Assembly (NCBI GenBank): GCA_050303615.1
Contig: JBNLCC010000119.1
Coordinates: 1 to 64,000, forward strand
From: CAZDXJ01 sp050303615
GTDB taxonomy: Bacteria > Pseudomonadota > Gammaproteobacteria > Methylococcales > Methylomonadaceae
DNA: 64,000 bases
Direction of reading: 5' to 3'
The position numbers were made by a program, and so were the translations under genes. The number at the start of each line of letters is the position of its first letter. The first letter of the stretch is position 1. Below are positions 54,973 to 62,848 of the stretch, one piece after another. The notes under the pieces were generated by a model. It did not search any database, was not told where the DNA came from, and saw only the letters and a list, made by a program, of their open reading frames with translations.

Positions 54973-55698
54973 TTAATATTTATCTAAAATTTGCTGGTAC
55001 CTGCCGTCCTGCCGCATTGCATTGATCGCCTGATTAAAATCAGCAACAATTTTGGCGGCATCGGGGTTTTGCCTGCTGACTCCGATGCGCAGTCCTCTAC
55101 TACTCAACGGCTTGTCGAGAAATTCAAGCTCATTCATTCTGCGCGGCATATATTCATTAATCTGGTAAACTACAGCCCTCTCATCACCCAAGGTCAGATC
55201 GATATCACCCTGCACCAGCCGTTGTAAATTCTGGACAATATGATTTTGAGGCAGTTTGATATGCCTTTTTGAATTGACGAATTCCTCCTCATAGGCGTAA
55301 TCCTTTAACACCCCGATAAAATAACCGGTCAGATCCTCCAACGTCTCATAACGGATATCCCGGCCTTTCATTTTTAAGAATTTAATCCGGTTGGTCAAAT
55401 AGGGTTCGCTAAACACCATCATCGTTTCCCGCTCCGGAGTTTTCCATACCGTGCCGATTACGTCAAAAATGCCTATTTCCAAACCTTCAAGTGCCCTTGG
55501 CCACGTTTCGTACTGCAGTGTCAAGTGATAGCCTTTTCGCTGCAATGCCGTCGATACAAGCTCCACGGCCAAGCCATTGCCCGGTAGACTCCTCTCCGCA
55601 TAAGGCGGCCAAGTATTGACCACCATAGTCAAATTGCCGGCAAGCACTTCGCCGCTCAGTAGCAGTATCAATGACAGGAGCCATTTCGGATCGACCAT
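54973..55698 (-). CDS. Periplasmic solute-binding protein, SBP_bac_3 type
   Basis: A 241-residue protein with a signal peptide (about 1-20) and a family-3 solute-binding fold: NTWPPYAERSLPGNGLAVELV is the usual ligand-binding start and FDVIGTVWKTPERE the hinge. Such single proteins without permease genes beside them occur often and may be sensors or orphan binding proteins for amino acids. No transporter partner is in the window. Confidence 0.85.
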   Translation of the reverse strand: MVDPKWLLSLILLLSGEVLAGNLTMVVNTWPPYAERSLPGNGLAVELVSTALQRKGYHLTLQYETWPRALEGLEIGIFDVIGTVWKTPERETMMVFSEPYLTNRIKFLKMKGRDIRYETLEDLTGYFIGVLKDYAYEEEFVNSKRHIKLPQNHIVQNLQRLVQGDIDLTLGDERAVVYQINEYMPRRMNELEFLDKPLSSRGLRIGVSRQNPDAAKIVADFNQAINAMRQDGRYQQILDKY

Positions 55699-55834
55699 TT
55701 CGATTCAACTCTCTTTGCTATACTTTGTGGAATGTATATATTTACTGCTATAAAATTTCGCCATTTTCTCTGATATTTTTTGCTAATACTATAGCGTTAT
55801 TACACAGCCGACAATAATAAAAGTAGCATAAATC

Positions 55835-56755
55835 ATGGATACATCTTCAAAAAAAGTCATATTGGCCGCACTTGCGGGCAACACGCTGGTGGCAGTCACC
55901 AAATTTACCGCCGCGTTTTACAGCGGCAGCTCCGCAATGTTGTCGGAAGCCATTCACTCTGTCGTTGACACCGGCAACCAGATTTTACTGTTATACGGTT
56001 TGAAACGCGCTCAAAAACCGGCTGACGACCGCTTCCCCTTTGGTCACGGCAAGGAAATTTATTTCTGGAGTTTTATCGTCGCTATACTTATTTTCGCGAT
56101 GGGTGCGGGCATTTCCATTTACGAAGGCATACACAGTATCATAAATCCAAAACCGCTTGAAAACATTTTTATCAATTATATCGTGCTCTGCATCGCCATG
56201 CTGTTCGAGAGTGCCGCCTGGTACTACGCATTAAAGGAATTCACCCGCGCTAAAGGTAAGTGGGGTTATGTGGAAGCGATTCAGCGCAGCAAGGACCCGT
56301 CCATTTTTATGGTCCTTTTTGAAGACAGCGCAGCAATGCTGGGGTTATTGATTGCATTTTTCGGGGTTTTTTTCGGACAGATAAGCGGAAACCCTTACTA
56401 TGACGGTATCGCTTCGATTTTGATTGGTATGATATTAGGCGGAACAGCCATCTGGCTGGCTTATGAAACTAAAGGTTTACTGATTGGTGAAAGCGCCAAT
56501 CAGGAAATTATTGCCGGTATCCGGCAATGCGCCGGTGCACATCATATCGTTGAGCATGTTAATGAAACGCTGACCATGCACATGGGGCCGGATTTTGTGT
56601 TAGTCAATTTAAGTATCGATTTCTCGGATAGCGCTGGGGTCGGGGACATCGAAAAAGCCATTTCGGAAATCGACCGGCAGATAAAACAATGCTTTCCAGT
56701 CATCAAACGCATTTTTATTGAAGCTGAATCGAAACCCGAAAGGATCATTCATTGA
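55835..56755 (+). CDS. Cation diffusion facilitator transporter (SLC30A9-like clade)
   Basis: A 306-residue CDF protein with six membrane helices and a C-terminal cytosolic domain (about 215-300). The metal site of helix 2 is present as HSVVD (His41, Asp45). In helix 5 the usual HxxxD is replaced by FEDSAAMLG (Glu163, Asp164), as in the SLC30A9-type branch, so the ion may differ from zinc. It ends with a four-base overlap with the GIY-YIG gene. Confidence 0.9.
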   Translation: MDTSSKKVILAALAGNTLVAVTKFTAAFYSGSSAMLSEAIHSVVDTGNQILLLYGLKRAQKPADDRFPFGHGKEIYFWSFIVAILIFAMGAGISIYEGIHSIINPKPLENIFINYIVLCIAMLFESAAWYYALKEFTRAKGKWGYVEAIQRSKDPSIFMVLFEDSAAMLGLLIAFFGVFFGQISGNPYYDGIASILIGMILGGTAIWLAYETKGLLIGESANQEIIAGIRQCAGAHHIVEHVNETLTMHMGPDFVLVNLSIDFSDSAGVGDIEKAISEIDRQIKQCFPVIKRIFIEAESKPERIIH

Positions 56756-57264
56756 CCATTTTCGGCAACACCATCAATCCGGCACCCGGAAGTTATATCC
56801 TGATTATGCAAAACCAAGTCGATCTTTGCATAACAATCGGCAAACGGGGCATGCTTTCCATTTTTCACGGGTATTATCTTTACGTCGGCAGCGCCTTCGG
56901 TCCCGGAGGAATTTCCGCACGAGTACGCCACCACAGCCGCATACAGGATCGACCTCATTGGCATATCGACTATTTGAGAAAACACACGCGGTTAACTGAA
57001 ATCTGGTTTAGTTACGATCAAATCAGGCGGGAACATCAATGGGCTAGTTTACTGAAAACGCAAGACAATGTCTCAGTACCGATGCCGGGTTTTGGAGCAA
57101 CAGACTGCAATTGCAGCAGCCATTTACTTTTCTGTTCATCAAAACCCGATTTTAATGCTTTTATAACGCACACTTATAACTCTCTTCCCGATCATAAAAC
57201 GATATTACGTCAACCAACAGTCGCAGCCAAGGGAAACAATGAGGACATCAAAACCGGTAATTGA
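56752..57264 (+). CDS. GIY-YIG/DUF123 protein, TTG start
   Basis: A 170-residue protein. The core (about 12-125) is the DUF123 type of GIY-YIG domain: GSYILIMQN, then HGYYLYVGSAFGPGGISARV and the HWHIDYL motif, ending in GFGATDCNCSSHL. Relatives are nuclease-like and of uncertain biological role. The start is a TTG at 56752 that overlaps the transporter stop (TTGA) and has AAGGA upstream. The last 35 residues extend beyond the domain and look unordered. Confidence 0.8.
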   Translation: MTIFGNTINPAPGSYILIMQNQVDLCITIGKRGMLSIFHGYYLYVGSAFGPGGISARVRHHSRIQDRPHWHIDYLRKHTRLTEIWFSYDQIRREHQWASLLKTQDNVSVPMPGFGATDCNCSSHLLFCSSKPDFNAFITHTYNSLPDHKTILRQPTVAAKGNNEDIKTGN

Positions 57265-57292
57265 GGCGAACCTGCAAGCGACAAAAAAGCAA

Positions 57293-57673
57293 TCAGGCGA
57301 CCTGAATGGGTATGGAATGGGTGGAACGGACTATTTCATTCTTTTCATTAAAATAGACCAGAGTCGGCTTATGGTTAAGCACCTCTTGTTGATCCAAAAC
57401 GGCAAAAGTACAGACGATAATCAAATCGCCCGGGCAAGCTAAGCGGGCCGCTGCGCCGTTAACGGAAAAAACGCCGGACCCCTCCTCGGCGCGAATGGCA
57501 TAGGTGGTAAAACGTTCGCCGTTGTTAATATTGTAAATTTGTATTTGCTCGTACTCCCTGATACCGGCGAAGTCCAGGATCCTGCCGTCGATAGCACAAG
57601 AACCTTCATAATCCAGCTCGGAATGAGTTACACTTGCCCTGTGTAACTTGGCTTTAAGCATTGTCGTCAGCAT
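57293..57673 (-). CDS. panD: Aspartate 1-decarboxylase proenzyme
   Basis: A 126-residue proenzyme that cleaves itself between Gly24 and Ser25 (DYEGSCAID) to form a pyruvoyl group; it makes beta-alanine for pantothenate. The N-terminus MLTTMLKAKLHRASV matches E. coli PanD. It is the last of the minus-strand pantothenate genes, separated from panC by a channel and a phosphatase gene. It converges with the GIY-YIG gene. Confidence 0.96.
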   Translation of the reverse strand: MLTTMLKAKLHRASVTHSELDYEGSCAIDGRILDFAGIREYEQIQIYNINNGERFTTYAIRAEEGSGVFSVNGAAARLACPGDLIIVCTFAVLDQQEVLNHKPTLVYFNEKNEIVRSTHSIPIQVA

Positions 57674-57801
57674 ACTTAAGTTAGTCTAATACAATTCTGG
57701 ACGCGGAATTATGCCTGAAAAAGGGATCTCTATCAACCACGGTTTGGGTCTCCAATAAAACGTGTTGTGCTAATTGTACAGCATCCACCCTGATAATAAA
57801 A

Positions 57802-58839
57802 TCAATCCCTGACCCGAAAGTTGATTGTGGCAATTGGCGAACCTTTTGCGCTAAACCAGGCAAATTCATCAAACAGATCAAAGCTCAGTACATAGTCACC
57901 GCGTTCGGTAACGGCCGGAAGCTCGAACTTAAGCACCGTCTCATCGCCGGGCATTAAATCAAAGTCGGCATTGTTGCTCTGATATACTTGATGCCGGGTT
58001 AACAATTCGTTATCCAATTTATAAAAATGCGCACCTAGCAGCACGCCTTTTTTTGTTGATGAGCGTAATGGAATAACTTCGCGGCTTTCGTTGACAACCC
58101 GCACCTTTAATTTTTCCGGCTTTCCGATTCTTATAACTTCCGGCGGATCAACGGGGGAAATTCCGGCCAGATAATAATGCGGGACATATACCCGGTCCAC
58201 CCAATGCATCAATAATGACCGATCATGTTTGCGTCCGGTAAGCCAATCTTGATAAGCTTCCAAAAATAACCTGCCGACACTGTCTTGAATTGCAAAATAT
58301 TTCAGCGAACTATGTTCCCAGGCTTGCTCAATCGTACTGTCCGGTAGCAACAAAATAGCCAAGGAACTAACCAAGCCGGTTCTGTCGGCGCCTTTACGGC
58401 AATGCACCAATATAGGCCGCGGCGCCGTACTAATCACTTTGACAATACGCTGCAATTCAGCTTTGGCGGGCAACCGGAGAGACTGCAGGCCAATCCTCAA
58501 AGTATCGGCATTGATAAATTTCACGCCGGAATGCACTGCAATTTTTTTTTCCTGCAAATACCACTGCGCATTGTTATCGTGGCCGCGCAGGTTGAATATT
58601 GATTTAATTTTATATTGATCGATCACTTGCTGCAGCTGACCGGCAGACAACTGTCCGCTTCTGTATAATTGTCCCGGAATCACCACACCGAAATTGCCAT
58701 TAGCATCCCGAACAAAGCCGGAAGCAATGAATACAAGCACAAAAATACAAATAACCAGGGCGATTTTGTTTCCAAACGGCCACCGGTTATTTTGGCCGGC
58801 TGCCGAACACACCTTGAAAAACTTATCGGGACTGAGCAT
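57802..58839 (-). CDS. Membrane-anchored dual-specificity phosphatase
   Basis: A 345-residue protein. One membrane helix (about 24-42) is followed by a tyrosine/dual-specificity phosphatase domain (about 50-205) with the P-loop HCRKGADRTG (Cys147, Arg153). The last ~110 residues look like a beta-rich domain with unknown role. The start overlaps the end of the MscS gene by 17 bases, so they are translated together; the phosphatase may act on a phospholipid, inositol phosphate or protein at the membrane, which cannot be decided here. Confidence 0.85.
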   Translation of the reverse strand: MLSPDKFFKVCSAAGQNNRWPFGNKIALVICIFVLVFIASGFVRDANGNFGVVIPGQLYRSGQLSAGQLQQVIDQYKIKSIFNLRGHDNNAQWYLQEKKIAVHSGVKFINADTLRIGLQSLRLPAKAELQRIVKVISTAPRPILVHCRKGADRTGLVSSLAILLLPDSTIEQAWEHSSLKYFAIQDSVGRLFLEAYQDWLTGRKHDRSLLMHWVDRVYVPHYYLAGISPVDPPEVIRIGKPEKLKVRVVNESREVIPLRSSTKKGVLLGAHFYKLDNELLTRHQVYQSNNADFDLMPGDETVLKFELPAVTERGDYVLSFDLFDEFAWFSAKGSPIATINFRVRD

Positions 58840-60979
58840 AACCTTGCGCTAAGGCTTTGCTTTCAAATTGAGCGGACTCTTCTCCGCGCAGTACGGTAAC
58901 TTGCGTAGGATAAGCGAACTGTAGATTATTTTTCTGTAAAATACCGGCGATTTTAAATAGAACATCTTCCTTCACTTGGAGCCATTGTTCCCAATCCACC
59001 GACCTGGAAAAGCAATAAATCAAAATATCAATCGAAAAATCATTGTAACGGTCCAAAAAGACTAATTGTGTCGATTTAATACCCTGAGTATCCTCCAGCG
59101 AGGAGAATCTGACCTGTTTTTTCCTATTGTTCAATTTATGTTTCGGGTTGGCAATATCCGGATGCACCTTCAACATTGACCTGAGGTCTTGCAACGCACT
59201 GCGGATATCATCCATATTACTTTCATAGGTAACGCCGACATGCATCTTGATCCGCCTGCCGACCGCCCGGCGATTCCAATTGATCACACTGGAAACCGAA
59301 ATGACTGAATTGGGAATGGTGACCAGCGCATTTTCGAAAGTCCGCAGCGTAGTGCTGCGCAACCCGACCTCGGCAACGGTACCTTCCATATCGCCGATTT
59401 TCACCCAATCGCCCATCCTGAACACATTGTCCAGCAGAATGGTAACCCCGCCGAACAGATTGGACAAGGTGTCTTTCGCCGCCAACGCAAAAGCCAGTCC
59501 ACCTATACCCAACGTGGACATAATTGCGGTAATGCTGATACCGAAATGATTCAATATCATTGCCGATATGATAATAGCCATTACGCCCTTAGCAATCTGC
59601 ACACCCAAATGAAACAACTCTTTGCGCAGTTCTTTATTACTCCGGCTGATTTTTTGCACCTGCACAATTACAAAGCAGTCTAACACTTTGAATAACAACC
59701 AGATATCGATCAGGGTATAAATAACAAAACTGAAATGTTCCAAAGAAGGCCGATACTCGGTTTTATAAAGCAAAGCGTATGTTGCCAAATCGATACCAAT
59801 AAAAATCAACAAAAATTTAATCGGCCGCCGCAGTTCTTCATAAATCAGTTCTTCATTGCCGTATTCCTCATCGAAAAGAAAATTTTCAATAATCCATCGA
59901 CTGAATCTAAACAACAAAGGATAACTAAAAAAGACCAATGAAAAGATCAACAATGAAGTGAGGATCCCACCCACATCAACTTTTAATGGTGCTAATTTAT
60001 AATTAAATAATTTGAAGGCTTCGATCGAATTGATATAGGAAATCAGCGAATGCACCGACAGCAGATGAAACCAGTGGCTGGAAACAATGATTCCCGGGTT
60101 ATCGACCACATAATTGAGTAAATCCTGATAACCGGTATTCGCTGCCAGTAACTGCCGGTAGTTTTCCTGCAAATCCGCATAGACTTTGCTGTCTGTCGTC
60201 AATTCAGGCGGAAGGTATTCTGTTTCTTCGCGGCTATATTCAGTAAGCGCGGCAAGCGCAATTTCCTGGACTTCGGCAGCACTCTGGTAATTATGTGCCG
60301 CATAAATCAGGTCTTGCAGGAATGTCCTGATCGCCTGATCGGTTTTGTAATATTCCCGCTTAAGCTGATCTCGCTGCACCGCCAATTGATTCCCTCTTTC
60401 CTGGTTAACGGCAATGCGTGAATTGAGAAAATTAAGCTGTTCACTCGTCGCAGCAGGCGGCAGTTTTTCTATCGGAGTAGAACGCAGCTTCGACATCAAT
60501 TTGTCGATGACCGTCAGTTTATCATTCAACAATTGGTTGACGGTATCGTCATCGTCGGTTTGCATTAACCGGGCATTCAACCCGTTTAATTCACCGATAT
60601 AATCAATAATCGTTTGTTGGTCTGAAGGCGGTTTCGCTATTGCCGCCGGGGCGGAGCCCGCATTGGGAGCCGAATCGGGAGCAATCGCCGGTTGCTGCTG
60701 CTCATTGGCAGTTTGATCGATGGAATCGGTTGCGGTCTCATTTTTTGGAACTGCTTGGGTACTGTCTGCGGAATCCCCCGATATATCCGGAGCGGCGGTA
60801 ACTGCCGGATCCGTCACCGGTGTTGCGGGTTCTCCCGACTTCGTAGCGGACGACACCTGCCCGCCGGGCTCACGGCTTATTTCCCGGAAGGGATTGATGA
60901 GTACATCCTCAGCAGCCCCAAAACAAATAGCGTTTGAGAAAAAAATTAAACTGCCTAGAAGGCATAGAACAATTCGCAT
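58823..60979 (-). CDS. Large MscS-type mechanosensitive channel
   Basis: A 718-residue protein. After a signal peptide (about 1-20) comes a Pro/Ala/Thr-rich stretch (about 30-125) and a coiled-coil-like periplasmic region (about 130-300). Membrane helices follow, then the MscS core (about 455-715): GIGGLAFALAAKDTLSNLFG is the pore helix and LLDNVFRMGDWVKIGDMEG the beta-domain start. The layout is like MscK/YbiO-type channels that release solutes on osmotic shock. The ATG at 60979 is preferred to a TTG four codons earlier. It lies between panC and panD. Confidence 0.9.
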   Translation of the reverse strand: MRIVLCLLGSLIFFSNAICFGAAEDVLINPFREISREPGGQVSSATKSGEPATPVTDPAVTAAPDISGDSADSTQAVPKNETATDSIDQTANEQQQPAIAPDSAPNAGSAPAAIAKPPSDQQTIIDYIGELNGLNARLMQTDDDDTVNQLLNDKLTVIDKLMSKLRSTPIEKLPPAATSEQLNFLNSRIAVNQERGNQLAVQRDQLKREYYKTDQAIRTFLQDLIYAAHNYQSAAEVQEIALAALTEYSREETEYLPPELTTDSKVYADLQENYRQLLAANTGYQDLLNYVVDNPGIIVSSHWFHLLSVHSLISYINSIEAFKLFNYKLAPLKVDVGGILTSLLIFSLVFFSYPLLFRFSRWIIENFLFDEEYGNEELIYEELRRPIKFLLIFIGIDLATYALLYKTEYRPSLEHFSFVIYTLIDIWLLFKVLDCFVIVQVQKISRSNKELRKELFHLGVQIAKGVMAIIISAMILNHFGISITAIMSTLGIGGLAFALAAKDTLSNLFGGVTILLDNVFRMGDWVKIGDMEGTVAEVGLRSTTLRTFENALVTIPNSVISVSSVINWNRRAVGRRIKMHVGVTYESNMDDIRSALQDLRSMLKVHPDIANPKHKLNNRKKQVRFSSLEDTQGIKSTQLVFLDRYNDFSIDILIYCFSRSVDWEQWLQVKEDVLFKIAGILQKNNLQFAYPTQVTVLRGEESAQFESKALAQGYAQSR

Positions 60980-60994
60980 TACATTATTCAATCG

Positions 60995-61843
60995 TTACCG
61001 GCAAAGCGGCACTTGGATATTATCGATCAATCTGGCATTTCCCAGTTTTGCGGCGGCCAAAATCACCAGATCGGCATCGAACACCGTTACCGGTTGTAAA
61101 TCGTCAGCGCGGCATATTAAAAAATAGTCCGTTTCGAAACCGGCTTTTTGCAATGATTCAAGCTGTTGTTGTTCAATAGCGGCAAAATTCTCGTCACCTG
61201 CACAAATCATCTGCTTTGCTGTATTTAATGACCGGAATAACAGCGGCGCTATCTTTCTTTGCTCAGTTGACAAATAACCGTTCCTGGAACTCATTGCCAA
61301 TCCGTCGGCTTCGCGGACGGTAGCTACCGCACGGATTTCCACCGGAATGTTCAGATCATCCACCATGCGCCGAATAACCGCCAGTTGTTGATAGTCCTTG
61401 AGACCGAAAAATGCCGTATCGGGCTGCACTATATTGAATAATTTGCATACAATCGTCGCAACACCGCTGAAGTGCCCCTTCCTGCTTATACCGCAGTGCA
61501 TATCGGAAAGGCTGTTTACGGTAACAACAGTATCCGGCGAAGAAGGATAAATTTCGCCGCCCCCCGGCAAAAATAATAAATCGGTATGACTATCTGTCAA
61601 TTTTTGGCGGTCCTGTTTTTCAGTGCGCGGATAACTGTAAAAATCCTCGCCTACGCCGAATTGGGTCGGATTGACAAAAATGCTGGCCACAACACGATCG
61701 GCGCATTGCCTGGCTTCCTTCACCAGTTGCAAATGCCCTTGATGCAAATTGCCCATAGTCGGCACCAAGGCTATCGTTTCGCCTTGCTGTCGCCACAATT
61801 TAACTTGGCGACGCAAGTCCTTTATAGATTCAACTACTTGCAT
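60995..61843 (-). CDS. panC: Pantothenate synthetase
   Basis: A 282-residue ATP-dependent ligase that joins pantoate and beta-alanine. Motifs: ALVPTMGNLHQGHLQLV (about 26-42), FVNPTQFG, and SSRNGYLS. All the ATP- and pantoate-binding segments are intact. The ATG at 61843 gives the family N-terminus (MQVVESIKDLRRQV) and lies five bases after the stop of the panB remnant. Confidence 0.96.
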   Translation of the reverse strand: MQVVESIKDLRRQVKLWRQQGETIALVPTMGNLHQGHLQLVKEARQCADRVVASIFVNPTQFGVGEDFYSYPRTEKQDRQKLTDSHTDLLFLPGGGEIYPSSPDTVVTVNSLSDMHCGISRKGHFSGVATIVCKLFNIVQPDTAFFGLKDYQQLAVIRRMVDDLNIPVEIRAVATVREADGLAMSSRNGYLSTEQRKIAPLLFRSLNTAKQMICAGDENFAAIEQQQLESLQKAGFETDYFLICRADDLQPVTVFDADLVILAAAKLGNARLIDNIQVPLCR

Positions 61844-61848
61844 ATCAT

Positions 61849-62340
61849 TTAAAAACAATGTTCCCCTGCCGGAAAAAGCGCGCTTATTACTTCGCGCTCA
61901 TAGGCTCGAACCGCTGCATCGATGCCGCCGGCGCCGACCATAAAATTTTTGGAAAACCGCGGTCGCTTGCCGATTGCGATGTCCAACATATCATACAACA
62001 CCAAAACCCGCTCGTCACTGGTACCCGCACCGGCGCCAGTGACAGCAATATGCAATAGACCGGTAATCTACCGCGCCAGTTCCGCCGGAATGCATTCCGA
62101 AACCAACAGACCCACTCCGGCCTGGTACAGTTTTTTTAACTTGCTCCCTAATTCTGTCTGCATCGGACGGCTATTTACCCTGCAATTTAAACCGCCCAAC
62201 AAGTTGATTGATTGCGGAAGTAACCCCAAATTCCCGCATACCGGCATCCCTTGCTGGACAAGGGATTGAACAATTTCGCATTTTGCACCGCTTATACCGG
62301 TAAAGGGTTTTGCAGATGCGAGGGAAGAATATTGCGTCAC
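61849..62340 (-). pseudogene. panB: Decayed ketopantoate hydroxymethyltransferase gene (panB remnant)
   Basis: The 164 codons read as the middle and end of PanB. Codons from 62340 give VQQGMPVCGNLGLLPQSIN and LLVSECIPAELAR, then an in-frame TAG at 62070-62068, then in the same frame AVTGAGAGTSDERVLVLYDM and EVISALFPAGEHCF. A normal PanB has about 263 residues; about 95 from the N-terminus are absent, since folK ends at 62337 just at the first remnant codon. The glycine-rich GxGAGxxTDGQ region is altered too. It sits exactly where panB belongs (folK-panB-panC). PanB makes ketopantoate, needed by PanC, so another copy should exist elsewhere. Confidence 0.88.
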
Positions 62341-62846
62341 GACAATTTCAATTTAGTCAGCCCGTGCAAAGGACATTTTGCGGCAAGCTCGGTTACCGGC
62401 CCATAGCCTGGGATTTCCAATTCCGGCGCAATTTCACACAAGGGATATAATACAAAAGCCCGCTCGGTTATTCCGTAATGCGGAACAACCAAATCGGGCG
62501 TGTTAATCTGCCGGTCACCATATAGCAGTAAATCCAAATCGAGTGTTCTGGCGCCCCAGCGCTGGCCTGTCCTCACTCTACCCTGGTGCTGCTCAATACG
62601 CTGCAGGCAATGAAGCAAATCCAGCGCCGGCAAGACAGTCGTTATTGCCATAACGGCGTTAACATAATCCGGCTGATCAGCCGGTCCCATTGGCTGACTC
62701 AGATAGAAACTGGAAAATGCACGTTCCTGCACGCCATTGATCCGGTTGATCGCCAGCCGCGCGGTTTTTAACTGTAATTGAGGGTTATCGAGATTACTGC
62801 CCAGCCCGATATAGACCTCGATTTTATTTGCTTCTGCCGATACCAT
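62337..62846 (-). CDS. folK: 2-amino-4-hydroxy-6-hydroxymethyldihydropteridine pyrophosphokinase
   Basis: A 169-residue HPPK enzyme of folate synthesis. The signature is RTLDLDLLLYGD with the two Mg2+-binding aspartates, preceded by the start VYIGLGSNLDNP. The gene lies two bases after pcnB and its stop overlaps the panB remnant by four bases. Confidence 0.95.
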   Translation of the reverse strand: MVSAEANKIEVYIGLGSNLDNPQLQLKTARLAINRINGVQERAFSSFYLSQPMGPADQPDYVNAVMAITTVLPALDLLHCLQRIEQHQGRVRTGQRWGARTLDLDLLLYGDRQINTPDLVVPHYGITERAFVLYPLCEIAPELEIPGYGPVTELAAKCPLHGLTKLKLS

Positions 62847-62848
62847 GA

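Noticed and set aside
61922..62269. 115-codon plus-strand frame across the panB remnant
   Set aside because: It is the complement of clear PanB coding sequence and has no motif of its own.
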